Shown: in pieces, positions 1 through 7,194 of the stretch
Position numbering within the stretch: position 1 is the stretch's first letter
Layout: each line of letters opens with the position of its first letter
DNA from: Deltaproteobacteria bacterium
Lineage (GTDB): Bacteria; Desulfobacterota; Deferrisomatia; Deferrisomatales; Deferrisomataceae
Direction of reading: 5' to 3'
Length of the DNA: 16,134 nucleotides
NCBI GenBank assembly: GCA_013152215.1
Contig: JAADGT010000292.1
Coordinates: 1-16,134, forward strand
The notes under the pieces: generated by a model
The model's database searches: none
Told to the model about the DNA's origin: nothing
What the model saw: the letters and a program-made list of their open reading frames with translations, nothing else
Translations under genes and position numbers: made by a program

Positions 1-1191
1 GCCCAGCCGGGAACGAGCGTGGGGCTGGGCTACGACGCCGACGGCAACCTCACCACGTGGGACGACGGCACAGCAGCTAAACGCTACACCTACGACGCCG
101 AGAACCGGCTCATCACGGTCGAGCCCGCCACCCCTGCAAGCGGCGACACCAAGGTCGGGTTCTTCTACGACTACCTGGGCCGTCGGGTGGGAAAGGTCGT
201 CTTCCAGTACGTCTCAGGGGCATGGACCGTCATCGGCGAGACCCTCTTCCTCTACGACGGTTGGAACCTGATCCAGGAGCGCTACGGCGACGGGCAGGTC
301 AAACGGTCCTACGTATGGGGACTCGACCTCAGCGACAGCCTGCAGGGCGCGGGCGGCATCGGGGGGCTCGTCTTCTCCACCGACGGGCTCACGAGCTACC
401 ACTACCTGTACGACGCCAACGGCAACGTGGGCCAGCTCGTGGACACGGCCACGGGTGCCGTCACCGCCCACTACGAGTACGACCCGTTCGGCAATGTCAC
501 CTACGCCACCGGCCCGGCGGACAACCCCTTTCGGTTCTCGACCAAGTACCACGACGACGAGACGGGGCTCGTCTACTACGGCTACCGGTACTACTCGCCG
601 GAGCTGGGGAGGTGGGTGACGAGGGATCCTATAGAGGAAGAAGGGGGAATAAATTTTTATCAGTTTGTGGGGAATGACGGGGTAAGTTTTTTTGATGCGT
701 ATGGGCTTAGGATATTTTTTAGGGTAAATCTTTTGGGGAATATGTATATTTTTGGAGGATTGGGGGGTGGATTTGCTCTGGCCGAATCGGATTGTGTTAA
801 CGGAAAAATGTATATGAGTAAATATGTCGTAGTTGTTGCTGGTCTTGGTTTGAGTGTTAATGTTAATATATCAAAAATATCGAGGCTGGTTGGGTATCTT
901 CTTGGATTGGTGTCTGCTGCTGTAAATGTCATGGTTCCTGACTACGAGTTTGATATTTCTTTAAATTTGCCCCCTATGTATTATTCTCATTTGCTTGCTA
1001 GCGGCCCCAGTGTCGGTTTTGTTTATAGCGTCGGTATTGGGCAGGTAGGTGCATCCTTCTTCCCTGGGTTTTCGGGTCCAGTGCAGGCTTTCCCTCGTGG
1101 TCCCAATGGGCAGGTAGGAGTTTCTGCCGGTTCTGTTGATGCAATACACCTTTTCAGGATATCAGAAAAGCAGGTGTCGTGCTGTCCGTAA
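1..1191 (+). CDS. Rhs/YD-repeat protein, 3' part with variable C-terminal tip (5' end outside window)
   Basis: The frame is open from base 1, so this is the C-terminal part of a longer gene. Up to about base 620 it encodes YD-repeat core: several tyrosine-aspartate units (YDADGN, YTYDAENR, YLYDANGNV, YEYDPFGNV) and then the Rhs-associated core end (YYGYRYYSPELGRW, RDPIEEEGG). Rhs proteins form a beta-cocoon shell around a C-terminal effector and are usually secreted polymorphic toxins; that is family knowledge. After the core, roughly 160 residues form a tip I do not recognise: glycine- and valine-rich, with no obvious nuclease or deaminase motif. The canonical DPxGL shell-closing motif appears here as DAYGL. 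Base composition falls at the same point: 42 of 60 bases are G/C at 421-480, against 24 of 60 at 661-720 and 21 of 60 at 841-900. This indicates a tip acquired separately from the core. Toxicity is inferred. Confidence 0.9.
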   Translation, partial: AQPGTSVGLGYDADGNLTTWDDGTAAKRYTYDAENRLITVEPATPASGDTKVGFFYDYLGRRVGKVVFQYVSGAWTVIGETLFLYDGWNLIQERYGDGQVKRSYVWGLDLSDSLQGAGGIGGLVFSTDGLTSYHYLYDANGNVGQLVDTATGAVTAHYEYDPFGNVTYATGPADNPFRFSTKYHDDETGLVYYGYRYYSPELGRWVTRDPIEEEGGINFYQFVGNDGVSFFDAYGLRIFFRVNLLGNMYIFGGLGGGFALAESDCVNGKMYMSKYVVVVAGLGLSVNVNISKISRLVGYLLGLVSAAVNVMVPDYEFDISLNLPPMYYSHLLASGPSVGFVYSVGIGQVGASFFPGFSGPVQAFPRGPNGQVGVSAGSVDAIHLFRISEKQVSCCP

Positions 1192-1197
1192 GTGGAT

Positions 1198-1202
1198 GGA
1201 GG
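1198..1202 (+). promoter_or_regulatory. Ribosome binding site that decides the start of the small gene after rhs
   Basis: GGAGG lies 8 nt upstream of an ATG at 1211, a near-ideal Shine-Dalgarno placement. The ATG at 1234, which opens the frame containing the conserved body of the protein, has no comparable site. This favours initiation at 1211, one frame away from the body. Confidence 0.6.
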
Positions 1203-1210
1203 CCCAAGGT

Positions 1211-1563
1211 ATGGGGAAAGTCTTCAGAGCTAAATGGTTGGTTGTGTTGGTGCTCATAATAATGACAACGGTTGCTATGTTCTTGACTATCAGAGCCTAA
1301 AAACAACGTGGGCGTACACTGAGGCTGTTAAAAGGTTATCTGAAAACGACGAAGTGGCTTCACAGTTAGGTCAGCCTTTGAAATTTGGAGTGGTGTGGAG
1401 TTGGAGGAAGAGCGAGAGCTCGGTAATGTTTGCTATTCCAATGGAGGGGTCGAAGGGTAGAGCTGTTGCCTATGTGAGTGCAAAAAAGGTGAAAGATGGT
1501 TGGCGTTTTTATAGGTTTGCCGTCTACTTTGATGGGCACGGAAAAAGAATGGATTTATATTGA
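1211..1563 (+). CDS. Small membrane-anchored protein after the Rhs tip, candidate immunity protein, apparently frameshifted
   Basis: The gene starts 19 nt after the rhs stop and shares the AT-rich composition of the Rhs tip. From ATG 1211, with a good GGAGG site, 29 codons encode a basic N-terminus and one hydrophobic helix (WLVVLVLIIMTTVAMFLTI), then stop at TAA 1298-1300. From there the adjacent frame (open from ATG 1234 to TGA 1561-1563) encodes a soluble body with LGQPLKFG, a run of beta-strand-like segments, a GSKGRAVAYV segment and a YFDGHGKRMDL ending. That pattern resembles the bacterial Coa1/cytochrome c oxidase assembly factor 1-like family, whose members have a short N-terminal helix before such a body; this assignment is from memory of the family. 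One missing base near the A5 run at 1299-1303 would join the two parts. Location and composition suggest a cognate immunity protein, which is inference. If the frameshift is real, only an unanchored product from 1234 could be made. Confidence 0.65.
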
Positions 1564-2910
1564 GTGCGGTTGGCAGCTCTATGGAATCTAATGGGTAATC
1601 GGCGGAGGGCTCTGCGCCCCTTTGCCGTGGCGTTCGGGCTGTTCGTTGCGGAGGTTTTGGTGTGCGTGTACTGGATCGTGTCCCCCACGCCCGTGTGGTT
1701 TCCGGACTCCCCGATGTACGAGGCGATCGGGGCGAACCTGGCAGCGGGGAACGGGTTCTCCGCCGACCTTCGCCCGCCCTACCGGCCCGAGATTACCCGC
1801 ACGCCGGTAGTGCCGTACTTGGTTGCAGGGGTGTACTCCGTGGTGGGCCGCCGGCCGGCCGCGGTCGTGTGGTTGAACGCGTTGTGGGTGGCCGGGGCGG
1901 TGGCGGTGGGGTACCTCGTGCTCTTGCGGTTGTCCCGGGACCCGGCCGTGGCGGCCTGGGGAGGGGCGGTGGCCGTGCTGACGCCTTTCGTCGGAGGCTC
2001 GGCAGCCACGATCGCCACGGAACCGGTGGCCATGCTCCAGGTGACCCTGGCCGCGTGGCTGCTGCTCCGGTGGCGGGAGGCGGCTTGCCGGAGGGGAGCG
2101 GCGCTTCGGGGGGCGCTGATCGGGCTTCTGCTGGCAAGTGTCGTGCTCAACCGCTTGAACCTGGCGCCCGCGGTGGCGATCGGCGCGCTCTGTTTCGTCG
2201 GCACGGCGTTCCGGGCGGTGCCGAGGCGCCCGATCGCCTGGGCTACGACGGTCGCGTTCGCCCTGGCTCTGGTCGGGCCCGTGGTCCTGTGGTCGGCGCG
2301 AAACGCCTCGGTGGGGCTTGGGTTCTCCCCGGCGCCGGTAGGAATCTCGGCGAGTCGGGTGTACGACATCGTGCGCTACCGCGTGGCCATCCTGGGGGAG
2401 GAGCCGTTTGGGCCGCCTCCTGCGAACGTGCGCTACTTCCGGCATTGGAGGGAACGGTACGGGCCGGAGGACCTCCTGGCGCTGGAGCGGGAGAACCGGG
2501 CGTGGCTGAAGGGGTTTCTCGCCGAACATGGGGCCGACGTCGTGGGGGCCACGCCGGCGCGGCTGGTGGGCCTTTTCAGCTCGTCCACCGTGTGGACGTA
2601 TCCGCTTGAGGACCCCACGGGTGAGCGGTTCCCGGGCCCGGTCTTGCGCTGGGTCTCCCGGGGCGTATGGACACTCTCGTTCCTGGGATTCCTGGCGCTC
2701 CGGTCCAGTCGAACCGCCCGGTGGGTGTGGCTCGTCCCGGTGGTCACCCTGGTTCCCGTGCACCTGATGACGGTATGCAGCCCGCGGTACATGAGGGTGT
2801 TGATGCCCCTCCTCCTGCCCTATGCGGGGGCGTTCCTGGTCCCCCTCGGGCGCCGGCTGATGTCCGTGAGCCGTCGGGGACGTGCCGCTCCTCTCGGCCC
2901 CAGGGCGTGA
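1564..2910 (+). CDS. GT39/ArnT-like polytopic membrane glycosyltransferase (GT-C fold)
   Basis: This 448-residue protein has many hydrophobic helices (first at about residues 20-40, others near 100-120, 130-148, 185-213 and 225-243, and more toward the C-terminus). It carries the layout of the GT39/PMT/ArnT group. A first periplasmic loop begins with FPDSPMYEAIG (the usual catalytic Asp position, D48) and continues through NLAAGNGF to a proline-rich segment. TEP follows at 152-154, and an SARN motif at 244-247 precedes a short soluble part. Such enzymes take a sugar from a polyprenyl-phosphate donor and attach it to a lipid or protein outside the inner membrane; the acceptor cannot be read here. 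The start is uncertain. GTG 1564 directly follows the preceding stop and ATG 1591 is in frame; both have only weak GGA sites. The next gene begins 6 nt after the stop and is the likely donor-synthesis partner. Base composition returns to GC-rich here. Confidence 0.85.
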   Translation: MRLAALWNLMGNRRRALRPFAVAFGLFVAEVLVCVYWIVSPTPVWFPDSPMYEAIGANLAAGNGFSADLRPPYRPEITRTPVVPYLVAGVYSVVGRRPAAVVWLNALWVAGAVAVGYLVLLRLSRDPAVAAWGGAVAVLTPFVGGSAATIATEPVAMLQVTLAAWLLLRWREAACRRGAALRGALIGLLLASVVLNRLNLAPAVAIGALCFVGTAFRAVPRRPIAWATTVAFALALVGPVVLWSARNASVGLGFSPAPVGISASRVYDIVRYRVAILGEEPFGPPPANVRYFRHWRERYGPEDLLALERENRAWLKGFLAEHGADVVGATPARLVGLFSSSTVWTYPLEDPTGERFPGPVLRWVSRGVWTLSFLGFLALRSSRTARWVWLVPVVTLVPVHLMTVCSPRYMRVLMPLLLPYAGAFLVPLGRRLMSVSRRGRAAPLGPRA

Positions 2911-2916
2911 GATCCC

Positions 2917-3834
2917 ATGAAGCTCGTGATCCAGATCCCGTGCCACAACGAGGAGGCAACCCTGCCGGCGACCTTGGAGGACCTGCCCCGGGAGGTCGAG
3001 GGGTTCGACGAGGTCGAGATCTTGGTCATCGACGACGGGTCCACCGACCGCACGGCCGAGGTGGCCCTTCGGCACGGGGTGGGTCACCTCGTGCGGCTTT
3101 CGGCCCGTCAGGGGCTGGCCCGGGCGTTTGCCGCAGGCATCGACGAGGCTCTCGAGCTTGGGGCCGACGTGATCGTCAATACGGATGGCGACAACCAGTA
3201 CGACGGCGGAGCGGTCGAGCCCCTCGTCCGACCGATTCTGGAAGGGCGGGCCGATATGGTGGTGGGGGAGCGGTGGGGAGAGGGGGTGGAGGAGTTTTCG
3301 CCCGTGAAGAAGGGGCTTCAGAAGCTAGGGTCCTGGGTCGTGTCGAAGGTTTCCGGGCTGGACGTTGGGGATGCGGCGAGCGGGTTTCGGGCCTTTTCGC
3401 GCGAGGTGGCGCAGGTCCTCGAAGTGAGGGACCGTTTCACCTACACCTTGGAGACGCTCATCCAGGCGGGGGCGCAGGGGGTCAAAGTCTCCACGGTGCC
3501 GGTGCGGACGAACCCGAAAACCCGGGAATCGCGGTTGTGCCCGAGCATGTGGCGCTACGTGGCCCGATCGGCCGGAACGGTCCTTCGGGCCCACGCGCGG
3601 CATCGGCCGGGGCGAACCGCCGTGGGGCTCTTGCTCCTGGGGCTGGCGGCCGGGAGGCTCTCAAGGTCCGTACCGGTGCCCGACGCCATGGGAGGCCCAC
3701 TGGTCGGGTTGCTCTGCCTGCTTCTTTCCCGCCCATGTGCTCTCTGGACAAACGTTCTTCTCGGACACCGGAAACGGATGCTCTGGCGGGCCGAAACGTC
3801 TCGCGTGGAAGCCTTCACCCCACCAGGTCCTTGA
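2917..3834 (+). CDS. DPM-synthase-like family 2 glycosyltransferase
   Basis: The 305-residue protein opens with a GT-A nucleotide-sugar-binding domain. IPCHNEEATL lies at about 7-16, DDGSTD at 39-44, NTDGDNQY at 88-95 (metal-binding aspartates D90/D92) and SGFRAFSR at 155-162, followed by RTNPKTRESRL at about 197-207. These are hallmarks of dolichol/polyprenyl-phosphate mannose synthase-like enzymes, which transfer a sugar from a nucleotide donor to polyprenyl phosphate on the cytoplasmic face of the inner membrane. It follows the GT39 gene by 6 nt and probably supplies its donor; that coupling is inference. The tail is unusual. Relatives commonly end in two clear membrane helices and an ANRKLLEE-like segment, whereas here only short hydrophobic stretches (about 235-246 and 263-270) precede GHRKRMLW. 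The 3' end overlaps the convergent TraB gene by 20 nt. The specific sugar is unknown. Confidence 0.88.
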   Translation: MKLVIQIPCHNEEATLPATLEDLPREVEGFDEVEILVIDDGSTDRTAEVALRHGVGHLVRLSARQGLARAFAAGIDEALELGADVIVNTDGDNQYDGGAVEPLVRPILEGRADMVVGERWGEGVEEFSPVKKGLQKLGSWVVSKVSGLDVGDAASGFRAFSREVAQVLEVRDRFTYTLETLIQAGAQGVKVSTVPVRTNPKTRESRLCPSMWRYVARSAGTVLRAHARHRPGRTAVGLLLLGLAAGRLSRSVPVPDAMGGPLVGLLCLLLSRPCALWTNVLLGHRKRMLWRAETSRVEAFTPPGP

Positions 3835-4981
3835 GCCACCCGAAGGCCACGAAGGTTCCCAGCGCGCTGCCCAGATTGGAGAAGAGGAACACCAGGAGCA
3901 CCCGGGCCACCCGGTTTGTCCACCAACCCTTCCAGTGGGCCAGGTCGTCCAGCAGCCCCTCCAGGTCCCGGACCCGGGGGCGCTGGGCCCAGGCCTGCAC
4001 CAGGCCGGTCACCATGCCCGCCCCCACTGTGGGGTTGAGCGAGGTCAGGGGCGCGGCCACGAACGCCGAGGCCACGGTCAACGGGTGGCCCAGGGCCGCG
4101 GCCGCTCCGGCCGCGGCAAGGATCCCGTTCGCGAGCACCCAGGCCCATGCCGCCTGCCGGAGGGCGGCCGTGTCGCCGGCCGCGAACCCGGCCGCGAACA
4201 GGGCCAGCACGAGTGCGGGGAGCGCCCAGGGAAGCGCTCGGGACACGAACCCCCGGGGGGGCAGCTCTTCGAGCCGGGAAGGGTTCCCCGGGTCGCAGCC
4301 GTCCCGCAGGATCCGGGCGATGCCCGGTACGTGGGCCGCGCCCACCACGGCCAGGACCCGCCGCCCCCCCGCCCCGAGGATGCGGGCCGCCATGTAGCGG
4401 TCCCGCTCGTCCACCAGCACCTCCTTGGCCTCGGGTGCGGCCCGGGCCATCTCCTCTAGGAGACCCGAGAGCGTGTCGGTGGACCGAAGCCGGGCCAGAT
4501 CGTCCTCGTCCAGCTCCCCGTCCTCGAAGGCGCTCGCCACCAGGGCCCCCAACAGTCCGAGCTTCCGCCAGAACCGGGTTCGGCGCCAGGCTCGGAGCAG
4601 GGTGAGCCGAATCGGTCGATCCACCAGGTCGACCGCGGTCCCCCGGGCCTCGGCCTCCTCCACGGCGGCCAACAGCTCCTCCCCGGGCCTGACGTCGGTG
4701 GCGAGTCCGATCCGCTTCTGGAACGCGGCCAGGGCGAGATTTGCCAGAAGGACGGGTCCCTGGCCCTTCCGAAGGGCCTTGACCAGGTCCAGCCGGCGCC
4801 ACCGGTCCGGATCCCTCAGGGCCCGAAGGCGGTCGGGATCGAGCTCCACACACACCCGATCCGGCCCGAGCTCGGCCACGGCCCGGCGCACGGCCTCCAC
4901 CGAACGGCGAGACACGTGGGCGGTTCCCAGGAGGAACACCTCCCGGTCCTCCAGGTCGATCCGGGTCCATTGGGGATCCAT
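3815..4981 (-). CDS. TraB/PrgY family membrane protein
   Basis: This 388-residue protein belongs to the TraB/PrgY (pheromone-shutdown-like) family. The N-terminal domain has LLGTAHVSRRSVEAV at about 17-31, VELDPDR at 45-51 and the second histidine motif VVGAAHVPGI at 212-221. TraB-like domains are related to the TIKI/erythromycin-esterase-like clan and may be metal-dependent proteases; activity in this branch is unproven. The C-terminal half is membrane-embedded: helices at roughly 250-268 and 278-298, the family's HPLTVASAFVAAPLTSLNPT segment at 299-317, and a last helix near 360-380. I chose ATG 4981 because AGGAGG lies just upstream and because the alternative in-frame ATG at 5014 falls inside a good -10 element. 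It is transcribed alone, divergently from the receptor operon and convergently with the GT2 gene. Its cellular role here cannot be read from context. Confidence 0.9.
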   Translation of the reverse strand: MDPQWTRIDLEDREVFLLGTAHVSRRSVEAVRRAVAELGPDRVCVELDPDRLRALRDPDRWRRLDLVKALRKGQGPVLLANLALAAFQKRIGLATDVRPGEELLAAVEEAEARGTAVDLVDRPIRLTLLRAWRRTRFWRKLGLLGALVASAFEDGELDEDDLARLRSTDTLSGLLEEMARAAPEAKEVLVDERDRYMAARILGAGGRRVLAVVGAAHVPGIARILRDGCDPGNPSRLEELPPRGFVSRALPWALPALVLALFAAGFAAGDTAALRQAAWAWVLANGILAAAGAAAALGHPLTVASAFVAAPLTSLNPTVGAGMVTGLVQAWAQRPRVRDLEGLLDDLAHWKGWWTNRVARVLLVFLFSNLGSALGTFVAFGWLKDLVG

Positions 4982-4985
4982 GGAG

Positions 4986-4991
4986 CCTCCT
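4986..4991 (-). promoter_or_regulatory. Ribosome binding site fixing the TraB gene start
   Basis: Read on the minus strand, AGGAGG ends 4 nt before ATG 4981. The upstream in-frame ATG at 5014 has no such site. Confidence 0.65.
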
Positions 4992-5012
4992 CGGGCGTGG
5001 GTGGGGGCGGAC

Positions 5013-5041
5013 ATTGTAGGGGCGCACGCGCCCGGGGCCAA
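5013..5041 (-). promoter_or_regulatory. Predicted sigma70-type promoter of the TraB gene
   Basis: On the minus strand TTGGCC (5036-5041) and TACAAT (5013-5018) are separated by 17 nt, matching 4 of 6 and 5 of 6 consensus positions. The predicted transcription start is near 5006, giving a leader of about 25 nt that still contains the ribosome binding site. Prediction from pattern only. Confidence 0.5.
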
Positions 5042-5050
5042 GGCCGGCGG

Positions 5051-5080
5051 TTGTGTCGCCGGGGCGCCCTGGGGTAAAAC
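5051..5080 (+). promoter_or_regulatory. Weak candidate promoter for the receptor/YfiR/kinase operon
   Basis: TTGTGT (5051-5056) and TAAAAC (5075-5080) are 18 nt apart in the divergent gap between the TraB gene and the receptor gene. The match is modest, but this is the only gap upstream of the four-gene operon. A transcript from here would have a leader of about 75 nt before ATG 5163. I see no recognisable operator or riboswitch in it. Confidence 0.25.
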
Positions 5081-5162
5081 CCGCAGGAACGCCATGGAAA
5101 CGCGAGCACGAAACCGTGACAGGGGTCGGCTCTGCCTCCGGCCCCGTCCCAGAGGAGGGATC

Positions 5163-7186
5163 ATGGCCGACCCGCACCGCTCCTGGGCCCGGAGACGGGT
5201 GGTGCTCTGGGCGATGGCGCTCTGTCTGCTTTCTTCACCCCGGCCTGCGAGGGGCTCCGAGGCCCTGCCCGAGGACCTGACCGAACTGCCCTTGGAACGG
5301 CTGATGGAGATCCGGGTCACCACGGCGGCCCGAAAGCCCCAGAGCCTGGCCGAGACCGCTGGGCCGGTCACGGTGATCCGGGGGGAGGACCTGGTGCGCA
5401 CCGGCGCCACCACCCTGGCCGAGGCCCTGCGCATGGTGCCCGGCGTCCATGTGGGGCGGATCAACGCCAACACCTGGGCGCTCTCGGTGCGGGGGTTCGA
5501 CGGCCGGTGGGCCAACAAGCTCCTCGTGATGATCGACGGCCGCACCGTGTACTCGCCGCTCTTCTCAGGGGTGTTCTGGGATGCCCAGGACGTGCTCCTG
5601 GAGGACGTGGAGCGGATCGAGGTGATCCGGGGCCCGGGCGCCGCGATGTGGGGGGCCAACGCGGTGAACGGCGTGATCAACGTGATCACGAAGCGGGCGG
5701 CCGACACCGTGGGGGGGTACGCAGAGGTGGGAGGCGGTGCCGAGGAACGGGGGTTCGGGGCGGTGCGCTATGGAGCCGAGCTGGCGCCGGGAGTGTTCGC
5801 CCGGTGGTGGGCCAAGGGGTTCGACCGGGATGGAGGGAGCGACCCGGAAGGGGGCGAGGCGCCCGACGACTGGAGCCAGGTGCGTTCGGGGCTGAGGATG
5901 GACGGATCGGCATGGACCCTGCTGGGCGGCCTGTACCGGGGTCGATCGGGGCTGGTGTATACCGTGGCCACCGAGGATCCGGACATCCTGGAGACCTGGA
6001 CGGACGAGGCCCGCTTGTGGGGCGGGCATCTGCTGGGGCGGTGGACGCCGAACCTGGGGGCCTGGGGCCGCCTGCAGGCGCAGGCCTACTACGATCGGAG
6101 CTCCCGGGACGATCCGATCGCCCGGGAGGACCGGGAGGTGTGGGATCTGGACCTGCAGCACCGGTTCTCGCTGGGCCCACGCCACGATCTGGTGTGGGGG
6201 GTGGGGGTTCGTCTGAGCCGGGATCGGATCGACGGCACCCGGGTGATTCGGTTCGAACCTTCCCGTCGGACCGATCGACTGTGGAGCGCGTTCGTCCAGG
6301 ACGACATCGCCGTGGTGGGCGACCGGGTGCGGCTGCTGGTGGGGCTCCGGGGCGAGCACAACAGCTACACCGGATTCGAGTGGCAGCCCGACGCCAGGAT
6401 GCTGTGGAGGGTGACCCCTCGGCACTCTTTGTGGGCGGCGGTGTCTCGGGCGGTCCGGACCGAGCCGAGGCGGATGCCGTGCTGGCGGGGGCGGTCCTGG
6501 GCATGGGGAACCCTGCGAATCCGTTTCCGGTCGTGGTGAGACCGGAGTTCCGGGGCAGCGACGAGTTCGAAAGTGAGGTGGCGGTGACCTGGCAGGCAGG
6601 CCATCGGGCGCAGTGGACCGAAGGGCTCACGACCGACCTGGCCGCGTTCGTGAGCCGGTACCGCGACCTACGCACCCTTGAGCCGGTGGCTGTCGGGTCG
6701 GACCCGCTCCACCCCGGCTGGATCGTGGCCACCGGGGGACCTGCGAACCGAATGGACGGCACGGCCAAGGGGGTCGAGGCCGAGGTGTCGTGGCAGGTGC
6801 GCCGGGGTTGGAGGCTCCACCTGGCCTACACCTGGTTCCGGCTGAGCCTGGACCCTGGCGACTCCCAGGACTTCTCGGCCGAGTTCGAGGAGGGAAAGTC
6901 GCCCCGCCACCAGCTGGATCTGCGGTCCTTCGCGGACCTCCCTTTCGGGTGGAAGCTGGACCTGGGGCTCCGATACGTGGGCAGCCTGGACCGCCGGGAC
7001 ATCCCTCCCTATTGGGGGCTGGACGTCCGGTTGGGGTGGGAGCCCACCGAAGGGGTGGAGCTCGCCGTGGTGGGCCGGGATCTGCTGGAGCCCTCCCACC
7101 CCGAGTTTCCGAGGGAGGATTTCCTCCGCCTCGAGACCTCCGAGCCGGAGCGGTCGGTCTACGCGGTGGTGCGGGCGAGGTTTTAG
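5163..7186 (+). pseudogene. TonB-dependent outer-membrane receptor, interrupted by a one-base frameshift
   Basis: ATG 5163 follows AGGAGG (5153-5158). The product has an N-terminal signal sequence (basic start, hydrophobic core, then ARGSEALPEDL) and a plug domain of the colicin-I-receptor/BtuB-like class: PVTVIRGEDLVRTGATTLAE, SVRGFDGRWANKLLVMIDGR, VERIEVIRGPGAAMWGANAV and NGVINVITKRA. A beta-barrel follows. The frame breaks near 6462 (about residue 433). The first frame runs on to a stop at 6537-6539, while the matching barrel continues in another frame (RAEADAVLAGAV, GMGNPANPFPVV, on to SVYAVVRARF with a C-terminal phenylalanine, TAG 7184-7186). Adding one C in the ACCGAG at 6459-6464 restores 674 codons and joins SRAVRT to RAEADAV. 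As given, the barrel would be truncated, so the gene is dead unless this is a sequencing error. The ligand is unknown. Its stop lies 8 nt before the yfiR-like start, so all four genes probably share a transcript. Confidence 0.85.
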
Positions 7187-7194
7187 GAGGGTCG

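Noticed and set aside
620..660. Insertion sequence or attachment site at the Rhs composition break
   Set aside because: No inverted repeats, target duplication or transposase remnants are visible; the break fits homologous exchange within the Rhs core.
660..1200. Internal promoter for the candidate immunity gene in the AT-rich tip
   Set aside because: Several AT-rich hexamers resemble -10 boxes, but such matches are expected by chance here and none stands out with a well-spaced -35.
1588..3087. Long open frame antisense to the glycosyltransferase genes
   Set aside because: Composition is arginine/proline/histidine-rich with no domain features; it mirrors the codon pattern of the forward genes.
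5040..5162. Possible c-di-GMP (GEMM) or cobalamin riboswitch before the receptor gene, suggested by GGGTAAAACCCGC and the sensory context
   Set aside because: The conserved GEMM core (GGACGCAAAGCC-like stretch and receptor helix) and the cobalamin B12 box are absent; only a loose GGGnAAACC resemblance remains.
4982..5707. Longer N-terminus for the TraB-family protein reaching to 5707 on the minus strand
   Set aside because: The frame is open only because of high GC. It would run through the divergent promoter region and antisense to the receptor signal and plug sequence; AGGAGG and the family N-terminus support 4981.
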